Shown: positions 57,001 to 63,599, numbered from the stretch's first letter. The stretch: 64,000 nt of DNA from Dendrophyllia cribrosa (GCA_024195265.1 JAJLRJ010000008.1:24491932-24555931), one strand, 5' to 3'. Notes: a model not told the origin generated them from the letters alone. Numbers and translations: made by a program.

Positions 57001-60000
57001 TGAAAGTTAAAAATATAAACATATAAAATTACATTCCACATGCTGTAAAGCTAGTGTACTATTTTTAAAGTTAGAGCAGCTTTCAATATTATTGGGTGTC
57101 CTAAAACCAAAACCAAAGTAATCTGACTCTGGCAAATCACAAGAGACTCGGACAATCCAATGAACCAATCAGAACTCAAAGTAAATACATGTACTGTAGC
57201 TGCAGCTGCAAAGAGCGAGTCAGTCACGATTGGTCTTGGTTTTACTGCTAATTGGTTGAGAAAGTGGTGTGAGATTTTTAGCTAATCACAAAGCGTATTA
57301 CAAATTAAGTAACGCCAAACCAAGCTACTGCTTAATTACTCCAGACATTCAATTAAAAACCGCTTTAATACAGCTATAGTCAGCTGCCTCTAAAACAGTC
57401 ATGCTGGGTATTGCTTCTTCCTACAGTGTATCTTAGAGAAGTGTATATCTTTGATGAAAATGAAACCTTCACAATTAAGTATGAGAACACCGATTGAATT
57501 TCAAACAGTCGTGTTCCCACAAATCTGGTTCCTTGCCATTGCTGACCAGTGGGGGAGCTGGGTTCTTGAAAGAAGATTAGTATAATGATAGATGATAATT
57601 ACAGTACAGCCCAAAAATAATGCATGCGCAAGAAGTGGAGCAAGAAGTTCTTGCGCAGCAAGAATGCACAAGGTGTCGCAAGAAGCAAAAATGCCATGTT
57701 TTTACGGTTTACCCGCAAGAACATTCGAAACGCAAGAAGTTGAAGTACGCAAGAACCCTCAAGAAGTTAAGAACCTAAGACGCAAGAACCTGCAAGAAGT
57801 TTTACCTGGTCTAGCTCATCTGCAATAAGTTTAGTTACAGCGCTTGTGTTGATGATCGGAGAATAATACAGCCTCCAGCCGCATGAAGTTTATAGCGTTC
57901 GTGTCATTGATTGGAGAAGATGTTACCGGGCCCAGCAGCAAGAAGTTTATTACGTTCGTGTCGATGACCGGAGAAGAAGTTTCCAGCAGCAAAACGCATG
58001 GCTACTGAACGGACAAAAAACGGGTGACCCGAAGCCATTATAAACGGTTACCATGAACGGCTGAACGGCTGAAGAAAAAAATTTGAACGGATTAAGTTGA
58101 ACGACTGAACAGCAGAAGAAAAAATTCGAACAGCTGACGGTGAACGCCTGAACGGCAAAAAAATTATTTCGAACGGCTGGTTGTGAACGGCTATTAAAGA
58201 ATTTACTAATATTCCAAACGGCTGGCTGTGAACGGCTGAACGGCTAAATAATTATATGGTAATGCTCGCGGCCGAGCAGCTGAAGAAAAATTAGCCGTTC
58301 AACGGCTGGAGATTTTTTTAGTCTTCTTGAACAGGTAAGCTGTAAGCTGTTCATTTTTTCTAAACTGATAACATTAGGCGTTTGAACAAGTTGACATGTT
58401 TTTTTTTTTTTAACGGCTAGCAGCATCCACTAGAACAGCTGGGTATTTTTACAAAACGGACAACCCTAGCAGTTCGAACGGGTGAATATTTTTTTTGAAC
58501 GGCTAGAGCAGTCGTTCAAACGGGTGAATAGAGAAATTAAGCTTCGCAAATATTTCTTTCGCAAACGGCAGGGATACAGCTTTTTCCATCTGCCGTTTCT
58601 ACGTTAAAGTGGATAGTTTTCCGTTTGTTGTGAACATGTGAATTATTTATTTTTCTTGTGGATTTATTTAACGACTCGGAGAACAGTAAAGATAATCAAC
58701 TCCAAGCTGGCGTTGCCATTTGCTGTAGAATGTAGTGCTTAATCTCTCTAATATTATATAATATCATTTTTTGAAGGGTAATCAAAGCCCCTGCCATTCT
58801 TGACCAGCTGATAAATAGCAAGCGAGCGGCTTGAAGCAAACTAAAGTTGGCAAACTCGTGTTGAGCCCAAACTCTTCGTCGAAAGAAAAGCAATAATCGT
58901 TAATCCACATGCTATAATGAAAGAGCTTCGGGAATATTACCAAAATCTGTATAGTTATCAGGAATCCGACGTGAGTGAAGAAACATGCATAGATTTTACT
59001 AACAACAGCGATATACCAAAACTAGCTGAAAACTTAAAGGGGCCATGTGAAGGGAAGCTTTCCCTCGCTGAGTGTTATGCTGCCCTTAATAAGTTTTCAA
59101 ATGGCAAAGCTCCTGGAAACGATGGTTTTACACCCGAGTTTTACAAACGCTTTTGGAATTTGCTGGGTCAACAACTAACTGATTCTCTAAATTATTCTTT
59201 TGATCATGGAGAAGTATCTAATACACAAAAACAAGCAATTATTAAGTTGATTGATAAGAAAGATAGAGACAGAAGGTATATTAAAAACTGGCGTCCAATT
59301 TCTCTCTTAAACGTTGATGTTAAAATTGCCTCCAAAGCCCTCGCCCTCCGCTTAAAAAAAGTTTTACCAAACATTATACATGCAGACCAATATGCTTATG
59401 TCAAAGGCCGAACGATATTTGACGCCGTCCGTACAATTGATGATATCATGGAATACACCAAACTTATGCAATTACCTGGATTGATGGTTGCTTTAGATTT
59501 TGAAAAAGCCTTTGATTCCTTAAGTTGGTCGTTTTTGTTAAAAGCATTGAAGTCATTTAATTTTGGCGAATCCTTCATTAAATGGGTAACCGTGTTATAC
59601 TCCAATATATCGAGCTGCGTTCTGAATAATGGTTTTTCAACCCAGATTTTCGAGGTACACAGAGGTGTGAGACAAGGCGACCCATTGTCCGCCTACCTTT
59701 TTATTATCGCTTTAGAACTGTTGCTCATTAAAATCCGAAATGACAAAGACATAAAAGGTATTATGATTGATAACAAAGAAATCAAATTAACAGCTTTCGC
59801 AGATGATTTAACTACGTTTCTACAAAATCTTACTTCTTTCCAATGCCTTTCGGTAACGCTTAACAAATTCGGAACTTGTTCTGGTTTAAAGCTAAATAAT
59901 GAAAAAACGGAAGCTTTGTGGCTTGGAAGCGATCGAATGAATATAAATCCTCTGGACGTTTGTATCAAAAATTTTAATAAGCCTATTAAGATCCTAGGTA

Positions 60001-62490
60001 TCTTTTTTACGTACGATTGGCGCAAAAAACAGGAACTTAATTTCGAAGCTATTTTGGAAACACTTACTAAAACTTTAAAGGGTTGGCAATGGAGAGGTCT
60101 TACTTTGTTTGGAAAAATTCAGATTATAAAAACATTTGTTATACCTAAATTTATGTTCCGTGCATCCCTTATTTGTCTCACCAAAGATATAATTAAACAA
60201 GCAAACTCTATCATATATAACTTCATATGGAGAGGAAAGGATAAGATTAAACGCCTTGCTTTGATTAGTGACTACAATAATGGAGGCCTGCGAATGCCTC
60301 ATATACAAACATTGATCGATACTCAACGTATCATGTGCCTTAAGAAATATTCTGAAAATTATAACAGCCCATGGAAACAAGTCCTTTCTTTTTTTCTAAA
60401 AGATTACGGTGGTAAATTTATATTACATTGCAATCTTAACATCGCTGACTTACCTAACACTCTTCCAAAGTTCTATGTGGAATGCTTTACTGTATGGGCC
60501 AATTTTTCCTCGAAACCCATTCTGACTAAAGAGCACGTCCTTAGAGAGGTTATATGGAACAATCAATTTCTGCGTATCGGAGGAAAACCCTTTTTTTGTA
60601 AGAAACCTTATTCCAAAGGTATAATATCCCTTGCCGATGTTTTAACGAATAATGGTAAACTAAAACACTGGTCCTTTTTTGAAAGTAAAGGCCTTAATGT
60701 TAATGACTACCTTATCTTCTTGGGCCTATTTAATTCTATTCCATCTTCATGGAAAAACCTACTTAACTCCACTGCTGAGAGATTTGATGCCTCAACTATT
60801 GCCCAAGGTTCAGATCTTGATTACTCACTGTATTTTGATGTGAATGTCTCTCTTGACTCCCTTACCTCCTCGAAACTGTATTGGAAATTAGTTGAGCTGA
60901 TTCAGGTTTTCCCATCGGCACGTTACAAATACACATCTTTGTTTCCTGACACTAACCTCGACTGGGATGTTGTTTACTTAATTCCGCATCTAGTTACCCT
61001 TGATACCAAAACAAGAATCTTTCAGTATAAACTACTCAATCGAATAATCTATACTAATACATCCTTATATAAAATGAAATTAGTTGAGTCGCCTCTTTGC
61101 ACTTTCTGTAAAACACAAGAAGAATCTCTCGAGCATCTCTTTTGTCGCTGCAATTTTGCTATAACCTTTTGGAGGTCTGTTGTTCTCTGGATTAGGACGT
61201 TACATATTGATATTGATTTTTTGACAGATAGTGACATTATTTTCGGCCTAACACAAAAGAGGTCGCATTGGTCGCTTTTGAATCACATCATTATTACTGG
61301 GAAACAGATCATATACCAAAATCGTTTAAAACTATCATTACCGCTACTGTCTCATGTCACTAATAAATTAAAGTACATAGAATGTATTGAACGAGCAATT
61401 GCAAAAAAGAACAACAAACTTACAATCCACAGTGAAAAATGGAAGCCGTTAATAGATATTGAACGAACGATTGCATAAGCTTGTGTTTAATTACTTTTGC
61501 ACTGCTGGAATCTACTGTTTTTTTTTTAAAACTTTCGTCCACTGTGACGTAAAGTTAGGTATCGTAATGTGTTGTAGAGTAATGTAATGTAGTCAATAAG
61601 TTAATTTATTTTTTTTTAATATAATCTTTTTTTTTTTCCCTAATTCAGTAGTAAATTGTAAGTTAATGTAAGAATAATGAAAAAAAATTAAAAAAAAAAA
61701 TTAAAAAAAAAAATATATATATATTCATCTTGCAAAAACATGTTATCCCAAAATTTCTTATTAATGTAGATTAGCAAGGTAACGTCCGCAGCTAAATTCC
61801 GAATCGCCACTCGACCTTTCGTAAGAAGGAAAACATCAACACTATTTCATTTCGACTGTGCCGTCTGACTAAAAGCGGTGTATTGCGTCTTGTTAATCTT
61901 GCTACCGCATATAAGTTCTTGCGGTCCAGGTATCTAAGCACAAAGAAGTTATTGAGGTCCATGTATCTAAGCGCAAAGAAGTTCTTGACGTCCCTGTATC
62001 TAAGCACAAAGAAGTTCTTGCGGTCCAGACGTCTAAGCACAAAGAAGTTCTTGCAGTTTTAAGCTTCAAATGGCAAAGAAGTTCTTGCGGTTTACATGAT
62101 TCTGGCGCAAGCGTCTGCAAGTAGCCGCAAGAAGTTGCGGTTTTACGGACACAAAAAGAAGTTCTTGTACGTGCATTATTTTTTTTGGGCTGTACTGTAG
62201 ATAAAGCATACATAGCACAATTTTAAAATAATCTGACATTTACAAAATTTGCCCCCAAGGAAAACAACCAAAGTCTGATAGAGACTTTCATTTTTCGAGA
62301 ATTTCCAAATAAAAGTTGGAGAATTATCCTGTACATGTAGTTTTTAACTTAATCACTCTTAGCAGTGAATTGTTTTAAAATTCAACACCTACATTAACAA
62401 AGCCAGCCATAAGAATAAGTAGGAACTGGAATTTTCCCATCCCAATTGCCTCCACTGCTTCAGACAAAGTGAATGTTTCTTCTGCAGTTT
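32102..62490 (-). CDS. SVOP-like: SVOP-like major facilitator transporter, 15 exons visible, 5' end missing
   Basis: Twelve-helix transporter of the SV2/SVOP branch of the major facilitator superfamily; it moves an unknown small solute across a vesicle or plasma membrane. Exons run 62490 to 32102 and join in phase at every AG/GT boundary, giving about 458 residues. Family marks in order: [36 protein letters not shown] (loop 2-3), [40 protein letters not shown] (loop 8-9), [30 protein letters not shown] and [10 protein letters not shown]. The protein ends two residues later, so the longer C-tail of vertebrate SVOP is absent. The first exon with the start codon is not seen and is probably beyond the right edge. 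No frameshift or stop interrupts it, so it is likely functional. Confidence 0.9.
32705..33868. repeat. Tandem array, about 110-bp unit, split by a TTAA element
   Basis: Units share CAGCATAATAAACAGTACCA, CAGGAAAGTACTGCT, TAGCTTTCATTTGAAT and ATCACACTTTAGGA. About six to seven copies are present, some lacking part of the unit. The element 32955-33461 splits the array at a TTAA. Single diverged units also occur near 27610-27760 and 35310-35400. Confidence 0.8.
32955..33461. mobile_element. TTAA-flanked element (CCCTTATTATGC ends)
   Basis: The ends CCCTTATTATGCTAAA and TTTCAGCATATTAAGGG are inverse, with TTAA at 32951-32954 and 33462-33465. It sits in a repeat unit that elsewhere reads CATTTGAATGATCAC, so the empty site is visible. 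CCC/GGG next to TTAA is the classic piggyBac terminus pattern. Confidence 0.85.
34015..34200. mobile_element. Long palindrome MITE
   Basis: The arms TGCACTATCGAGTTATGGAG and CTCCATAACTCGATAGTTCA, inside ATTGGTTCATGCTTT and its inverse, pair over about 80 bp. The loop holds GAGTTGCCCGAGGCGATAGC and its partner. It lies in the last intron of the SVOP-like gene, 184 bp from exon 14. Confidence 0.8.
34384..34497 (-). CDS. SVOP-like: SVOP-like exon 14: last membrane helix and ETKGRPMQ
   Basis: 114 bp, phase 0. Encodes a hydrophobic helix ([18 protein letters not shown]) followed by [10 protein letters not shown], the conserved cytosolic end of the 12th helix in this family. Acceptor TGTAG, donor GTCAGT. 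Confidence 0.9.
34865..34954 (-). CDS. SVOP-like: SVOP-like exon 13
   Basis: 90 bp, phase 0. Encodes [20 protein letters not shown] and [10 protein letters not shown], the conserved loop 10-11 motif and helix 11. Acceptor TTTTTTAG, donor GTGAGG. Confidence 0.9.
35030..35240. repeat. Tandem duplication, about 86-bp unit
   Basis: GGAGAGGTGGC(T/C)GTTATGG, GTTATCAATTAGAGGATTTG and AGTGAGTGAATGAGAA each occur twice in a row, followed by a third partial start. It is intronic in the SVOP-like gene. Confidence 0.8.
35847..35928 (-). CDS. SVOP-like: SVOP-like exon 12
   Basis: 82 bp. Encodes [20 protein letters not shown] then NFVYAPE (helix 10), joining exon 13 as APEVYPT. Acceptor TTTTTACAG, donor GTGAGC. 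Confidence 0.9.
36071..36151 (+). repeat. 20-bp minisatellite, about four units
   Basis: Unit AGCCACAGGTGGCCCACATA, with small changes. Intronic in the SVOP-like gene. Confidence 0.9.
36210..36227 (+). repeat. Poly-C run of 18 nt
   Basis: Uninterrupted C tract followed by ACCCCTCCTCCTCCTGG. No matching inverted end identified nearby. Confidence 0.85.
36573..36690 (+). mobile_element. Short, truncated poly-G-ended hAT-like copy
   Basis: CCCAGGGGGAGGGGGGGGGG and then TGCTCTGTATATTTG match the left end of the 30213-30667 element, including GGGTGTGCTGCTGGGAC. It runs into a C tract at about 36665-36685, so most of the body is deleted. It lies next to SVOP-like exon 11. Confidence 0.65.
36713..36824 (-). 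CDS. SVOP-like: SVOP-like exon 11
   Basis: 112 bp. Encodes [20 protein letters not shown] and helix 9. RFGRKR is the second copy of the MFS inter-helix GRK motif. Acceptor TTTGCAG, donor GTAAGA. Confidence 0.9.
36956..37124. mobile_element. TTAA-flanked MITE beside a splice donor
   Basis: The ends GGCCCGGACACACGGTGCAA and TTGCACTGTGTGTCCCAGGC are inverse. TTAA flanks lie at 36952-36955 and 37125-37128. The right TTAA is at intron positions +5 to +8 of SVOP-like exon 10, so the insertion abuts the donor. Confidence 0.8.
37133..37228 (-). CDS. SVOP-like: SVOP-like exon 10
   Basis: 96 bp, carried one base in and one base out. Encodes a Cys-containing lumenal loop ([12 protein letters not shown]) and [15 protein letters not shown] at the start of helix 8, a well-conserved block of SVOP. 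Acceptor GTATCAG, donor GTAATT. A MITE lies 8 bp away. Confidence 0.85.
38141..38226 (-). CDS. SVOP-like: SVOP-like exon 9
   Basis: 86 bp. Encodes [20 protein letters not shown] (helix 7) and TDTGGNIC. An alternative AG 11 bp inside would break the frame, so the acceptor TTCTTTAG at 38227 was chosen. Donor GTAAAG. Confidence 0.85.
38358..40825. mobile_element. hAT-like poly-G-ended MITE, split by a 2-kb insertion
   Basis: The left end CCCGG-TT, then 26 G, then TACTCCCTATAATGGG; the right end GAGTACCTCGCCCCCGGG. The flanking octamers TTGTGAAT and TCGTAAAT differ at two bases, consistent with an aged 8-bp duplication. The body (38391-38445 plus 40519-40825) matches 52696-54240. Element B (38446-40518) is inserted inside. 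Confidence 0.75.
38446..40518. mobile_element. Element B, longer copy
   Basis: The left end AGCGGAGCACTCGCCGGG has a GGGCCGAAGGCCC hairpin; the right end is a GTTAGGC-CAA-GCCTAAC hairpin. It matches 49979-51036 block by block, including TTTCATGGTCATGGCTAGCG and GATTGTGTTGTCC, except that about 39330-40180 is absent from the other copy. The plus-strand frame from 38786 ([13 protein letters not shown]) is shared by both copies but short. The class is unknown; a terminal hairpin without clear inverted repeats might suggest a Helitron-like or other non-TIR element. Confidence 0.65.
40838..41036 (-). repeat. Dispersed repeat, inverted partner of 22684-22905
   Basis: The reverse strand shares several 12-18-bp blocks with 22684-22905. 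It lies directly beside the right end of the hAT-like element. Confidence 0.6.
41057..41133 (-). CDS. SVOP-like: SVOP-like exon 8
   Basis: 77 bp, phase 0 in, two bases out. Encodes [20 protein letters not shown] and LLWLI at the start of helix 7. Acceptor TTTGCAG, donor GTAAGT. Confidence 0.85.
41198..41367. repeat. Poly-G (about 16 nt) and poly-C (56 nt) tracts
   Basis: The G run lies near 41198-41213 and the uninterrupted C run at 41312-41367. The 100 bp between contains GATACC and GGTATC inverted, so this may be a tiny hAT-like copy with expanded termini. The plus-strand Pro-rich frame through the C run is not a gene. Confidence 0.75.
41830..41958 (-). CDS. SVOP-like: SVOP-like exon 7
   Basis: 129 bp, phase 0. 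Begins [20 protein letters not shown], the conserved PESPR loop after helix 6, followed by the large cytosolic loop. Acceptor TTTTTAG, donor GTACAG. Confidence 0.95.
41964..42002 (+). repeat. (AAT)n microsatellite
   Basis: About 12 AAT units immediately upstream of exon 7's acceptor. Confidence 0.95.
42213..42328. mobile_element. Palindromic MITE
   Basis: The arms TTGGGATTAATTTGCAC and GTGCAAATTAATCCCAA, with outer GTAATCATACGG and its inverse, pair almost perfectly with essentially no loop. It is intronic in the SVOP-like gene. Confidence 0.85.
43313..43636 (+). repeat. (ATGT/ATGC)n microsatellite, about 324 bp
   Basis: Pure tetranucleotide array of ATGT and ATGC units with no other base changes. 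The unit length makes all six frames long and open, giving Met-Tyr-Val-Cys or His-Thr-Tyr-Ile frames that are artefacts. Confidence 0.98.
44131..44256 (-). CDS. SVOP-like: SVOP-like exon 6
   Basis: 126 bp, phase 0. Encodes [31 protein letters not shown] and helix 6. Acceptor ATTTTCAG, donor GTGAGT. Confidence 0.95.
44290..44435. mobile_element. MITE with 26-bp inverted ends
   Basis: CCTTATTTGATGGTTTAACA and its inverse TGTTAAGCCATCAAATAAGG bound a 145-bp element only about 34 bp upstream of SVOP-like exon 6, beside its acceptor. Confidence 0.8.
45506..45569 (-). CDS. SVOP-like: SVOP-like exon 5
   Basis: 64 bp, one base carried in. Encodes [20 protein letters not shown] plus A, the conserved EFLP motif after helix 4 and the start of helix 5. 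Acceptor GGCCACAG, donor GTAAGT. Confidence 0.9.
45797..46199. mobile_element. TTAA-flanked MITE (AGGGAGGGTTTCA family), copy 2
   Basis: Exact TTAA on both sides (45793-45796, 46200-46203), with inverted ends AGGGAGGGTTTCATGG and CCATGAAACCATCCCT. It shares long blocks with 12571-12988, such as AAATGTCGCGGTCAGTCAGC. Confidence 0.9.
46889..47899. mobile_element. TTAA-flanked 1-kb element (CCCATTCACACCTGA ends), copy 1
   Basis: The ends CCCATTCACACCTGA and TCAGGTGTCAATGGG are inverse, with TTAA at 46885-46888 and 47900-47903. Nearly identical (few differences per 100 bp) to 54422-55439. Two internal frames recur in both copies: plus-strand [20 protein letters not shown] and minus-strand [20 protein letters not shown]. 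Neither is a recognisable transposase, so the element is probably non-autonomous. Confidence 0.9.
48291..48415 (-). CDS. SVOP-like: SVOP-like exon 4
   Basis: 125 bp, phase 0 in, two bases out. Encodes [20 protein letters not shown] (helix 3) and [14 protein letters not shown] (helix 4). Acceptor TTTTATAG, donor GTGAGT. Confidence 0.95.
48839..48993. mobile_element. MITE, GTTGTGG family, copy 3
   Basis: The arms TTATGTTGTAGGTTAAAATT and AATTTTAACCTACAACATAT match copies 1 and 2, including TTTATTTTCCTTTGT. The right arm has a short local duplication (TAACCTAAAATAATTT). Confidence 0.8.
48995..49191. mobile_element. Foldback MITE (ATTCAATCTAGGTAAGC ends)
   Basis: The left arm TTCAATCTAGGTAAGC plus CCCCAGTACAAAG and the right arm CTTTGTACTGGGG plus GCTTACCTAGATTGAA are inverse. 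A copy of ATTCAATCTAGGT also lies left of the neighbouring MITE, so the two are nested or the first inserted at the edge of the second. Confidence 0.7.
49979..51036. mobile_element. Element B, shorter copy
   Basis: Same ends as 38446-40518: AGCGGTGCACTCGCCGGG on the left and a GTTAGGC-TAA-GCCTAA hairpin on the right. It lacks the middle 0.8 kb and has several small deletions. Confidence 0.7.
51145..52191. mobile_element. TTAA-flanked element (ATGCCCATCGTCACTTACC ends)
   Basis: The ends ATGCCCATCGTCACTTACCG and CGGTAAGTGACGATGGGCCT are inverse, with TTAA at 51141-51144 and 52192-52195. A 102-codon plus-strand frame starts inside the left terminus ([20 protein letters not shown]) and resembles no family I know. 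It may be the remnant of an element gene or chance. Confidence 0.8.
52696..54240. mobile_element. hAT-like poly-G-ended MITE, exact 8-bp duplication, with insertion
   Basis: The left end is CCCA, then 28 G, then TACTCCATGTAATGGG; the right end is GTTGAGTCCCCCCCCCCCGG. An exact GATGTGTT lies at 52688-52695 and 54241-54248. The body repeats TATATGAAAGGG motifs. It is interrupted from about 52927 to 54057 by unrelated DNA that has its own tandem duplication. Confidence 0.85.
52927..54057. mobile_element. Unclassified 1.1-kb insertion within the hAT-like element
   Basis: Defined by comparison with the uninterrupted body at 40640-40690: sequence homology stops after AAGTATTAT and resumes at GGCCTTT. 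It contains an 88-bp direct tandem duplication at about 53848-54020 (GGTACCGACACTTTTCTCGA in both). No clear terminal repeats or coding frame. Confidence 0.6.
54422..55439. mobile_element. TTAA-flanked 1-kb element (CCCATTGACACCTGA ends), copy 2
   Basis: The ends CCCATTGACACCTGA and TCAGGTGTCAATGGG are perfect inverses, with TTAA at 54418-54421 and 55440-55443. Nearly identical to 46889-47899; this copy has one extra CGTTGCT-type unit and scattered base changes. High similarity and perfect termini point to recent movement. Confidence 0.9.
55590..56013. mobile_element. MITE with CAGGGCTCGAAATT ends and 5-bp duplication, copy 1
   Basis: The ends CAGGGCTCGAAATT and AATTTCGAGCCCTG are inverse, flanked by CATGG at 55585-55589 and 56014-56018. 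Internal TTTTAGTCGCAAA motifs repeat. The 5-bp duplication and CAGGG start fit hAT5- or Transib-like elements; the family is inferred. Confidence 0.8.
56199..56270 (-). CDS. SVOP-like: SVOP-like exon 3
   Basis: 72 bp, phase 0. Encodes [20 protein letters not shown] and GRKS: helix 2 and the MFS loop 2-3 motif with Asp and GRK. Acceptor GTCAACAG, donor GTAAGT. Confidence 0.95.
56901..56999 (-). CDS. SVOP-like: SVOP-like exon 2
   Basis: 99 bp, phase 0. Encodes [20 protein letters not shown] then [13 protein letters not shown] (helix 1 and first lumenal loop). The acidic residues in helix 1 (Asp, Glu) are typical of the SV2/SVOP group. Acceptor ACTTTCAG, donor GTAAGT. Confidence 0.95.
57995..58560. 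repeat. GAACGGCTG-type dispersed repeat
   Basis: Dense repeats of GAACGGCTGAACGGCTGAAG and GGCTGGCTGTGAACGGCT, related to 12320-13040. No open frame. Inside the 57600-62199 nest. Confidence 0.7.
58890..61725 (+). mobile_element. L1-like LINE, 5'-truncated, intact RT half
   Basis: Homology to the LINE at 13740-21162 begins at about 58890, just before the RT domain, so ORF1 and the endonuclease are absent. After ORF2 a T/A-rich 3' UTR ends in A-rich tracts at 61680-61715. 5' truncation is normal for target-primed reverse transcription. No clear target duplication was found. Confidence 0.85.
58917..61478 (+). CDS. LINE ORF2 fragment: reverse transcriptase with C-terminal zinc knuckle, 853 aa
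   Basis: Uninterrupted frame whose ATG at 58917 is simply the first Met after truncation. RT blocks in order: [14 protein letters not shown] (about 64-77), [10 protein letters not shown] (123-132), [12 protein letters not shown] with a catalytic Asp (191-202), [15 protein letters not shown] (248-262) and AFADDLTTF with the catalytic Asp pair (293-301). A thumb/linker and a [18 protein letters not shown] zinc-knuckle-like motif (about 728-745) follow. It acts in target-primed reverse transcription of the LINE RNA. The intact frame suggests a recent insertion, but without the endonuclease it cannot mobilise itself. Same subfamily as the decayed ORF2 at 17057-20663. Confidence 0.9.
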   Translation: MKELREYYQNLYSYQESDVSEETCIDFTNNSDIPKLAENLKGPCEGKLSLAECYAALNKFSNGKAPGNDGFTPEFYKRFWNLLGQQLTDSLNYSFDHGEVSNTQKQAIIKLIDKKDRDRRYIKNWRPISLLNVDVKIASKALALRLKKVLPNIIHADQYAYVKGRTIFDAVRTIDDIMEYTKLMQLPGLMVALDFEKAFDSLSWSFLLKALKSFNFGESFIKWVTVLYSNISSCVLNNGFSTQIFEVHRGVRQGDPLSAYLFIIALELLLIKIRNDKDIKGIMIDNKEIKLTAFADDLTTFLQNLTSFQCLSVTLNKFGTCSGLKLNNEKTEALWLGSDRMNINPLDVCIKNFNKPIKILGIFFTYDWRKKQELNFEAILETLTKTLKGWQWRGLTLFGKIQIIKTFVIPKFMFRASLICLTKDIIKQANSIIYNFIWRGKDKIKRLALISDYNNGGLRMPHIQTLIDTQRIMCLKKYSENYNSPWKQVLSFFLKDYGGKFILHCNLNIADLPNTLPKFYVECFTVWANFSSKPILTKEHVLREVIWNNQFLRIGGKPFFCKKPYSKGIISLADVLTNNGKLKHWSFFESKGLNVNDYLIFLGLFNSIPSSWKNLLNSTAERFDASTIAQGSDLDYSLYFDVNVSLDSLTSSKLYWKLVELIQVFPSARYKYTSLFPDTNLDWDVVYLIPHLVTLDTKTRIFQYKLLNRIIYTNTSLYKMKLVESPLCTFCKTQEESLEHLFCRCNFAITFWRSVVLWIRTLHIDIDFLTDSDIIFGLTQKRSHWSLLNHIIITGKQIIYQNRLKLSLPLLSHVTNKLKYIECIERAIAKKNNKLTIHSEKWKPLIDIERTIA
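62393..62490 (-). CDS. SVOP-like: SVOP-like exon 1 as visible (internal exon)
   Basis: 98 bp, beginning with two bases that complete a codon from an unseen upstream exon. Encodes [20 protein letters not shown] then [12 protein letters not shown], the conserved cytosolic segment and start of helix 1. Acceptor CTATTTCAG, donor GTAGGT. The start codon and N-terminal cytosolic tail are not found up to position 64000. Confidence 0.9.
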
Positions 62491-62523
62491 CTGAAATAGA
62501 AGTAAAATTACATTACCAATAAA

Positions 62524-63534
62524 CAGGGCTCGAAATTAACTTTTTCGTTCAGGAGCCGACTGGCGACTAATGGGAACATTTTGGTCGCCAGATCGTAAAT
62601 TTTGGTCGCCAATTTTATTCAATATGGATCTTATATAAAACACACTTAAATGTTACTTTGCATGCAAGAAAAATCATAGGTAGAAAGAAGCAGCATAGGA
62701 AAGACTTACGAAAGTTAGCTACCAGTGTTCACAGCTGACATGTCTTTAGTGATGGTTTGTTCTTAGTTTTTCGAGATGCAGGTAAGCACAAAACGTTCCG
62801 AGTTCATAGTTTTCATAACTAGACAAACAAGGGTCCTTTACCCTTGCTTTTAGCTCTTCACAACATACCGTAAACACCGGCGTATATAAATTAAAGCCGC
62901 ACTCGCAGATAAGCCGCACCCCGATTTTGGAGCTCAAATTTTGGGGAAAAAAAGTTTTTTTTTTTTAAATAAAAACGTAAGTCAGAGAATTGGCTCTAAG
63001 AAACGTGAGCTATACTTTGCTTCTATCCATCGAATCATCCTGTATTGAAAAACAAACCCACACTTTTGATCGCAGCTACGTTCGTTTGCCCGCCGTTACT
63101 TCAGGCCACAACAATTTGATTTTTGGCCTCAGAGGCGCTCTGGCAGCTCTGTGAGACAAACAAGACTAACTTTTCTACGTCATCTTAAGTTAAATAAGTT
63201 TTGCTCCACGTTATACACCTCAAATAAAGGCTCTCAAAGTCTGGTCAACTTATATCACTGGAAAGTACGATTGATAAACTATGATTTGCAGAACTCAGCG
63301 GATGTTAATACCGCAGATAAACCGCACCCCCGATTTTGAGCAAACATTTTGGGCAAAAAAGTTCAGCTTATACGCCGGTGTATAAACTTAAAGATTTATT
63401 TTAGTGCAGAAGTTTTTTGTGTGGTTATCGGACAAAACGTGAGTCGCCAGCTGGCGACCAGTTCCGAAAATCTAGTCGCCAGCACTCAATTTTTGGTCGC
63501 ATTGGCGACCAGTTAGTCGCAATTTCGAGCCCTG
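62524..63534. mobile_element. Element with CAGGGCTCGAAATT ends and 5-bp duplication, copy 2
   Basis: The ends CAGGGCTCGAAATT and AATTTCGAGCCCTG are inverse, flanked by ATAAA at 62519-62523 and 63535-63539. Internal TTTTGGTCGCCA / TGGCGACCA motifs lie at both ends. At 1011 bp it is longer than copy 1 because it contains a further repeat, about 62870-63390, with ACACCGGCGTATA ends and two CCGCACCCCGATTTT segments. Confidence 0.8.
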
Positions 63535-63599
63535 ATAAATCACATTACATTTTATGAAATAACATGAACACATTGACATAAATAATATAATAGAATCCT

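Larger units (their letters stand above)
57600..62199. mobile_element. 4.6-kb TA-flanked nest with TACAGTACAGCCC ends
   Basis: The ends TACAGTACAGCCCAAAAAT and GGGCTGTACTGTA are inverse and carry TA at each border. Subterminal GCAAGAAGTTCTTGCG-type repeats occur at both ends (57626-57830 and 61910-62165). Inside are the AACGGCTG repeat block and a 5'-truncated LINE. No transposase of its own is visible, so the parent is a non-autonomous mariner-like or similar TIR element. It lies in the SVOP-like intron between exons 1 and 2 as numbered here. Confidence 0.75.
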
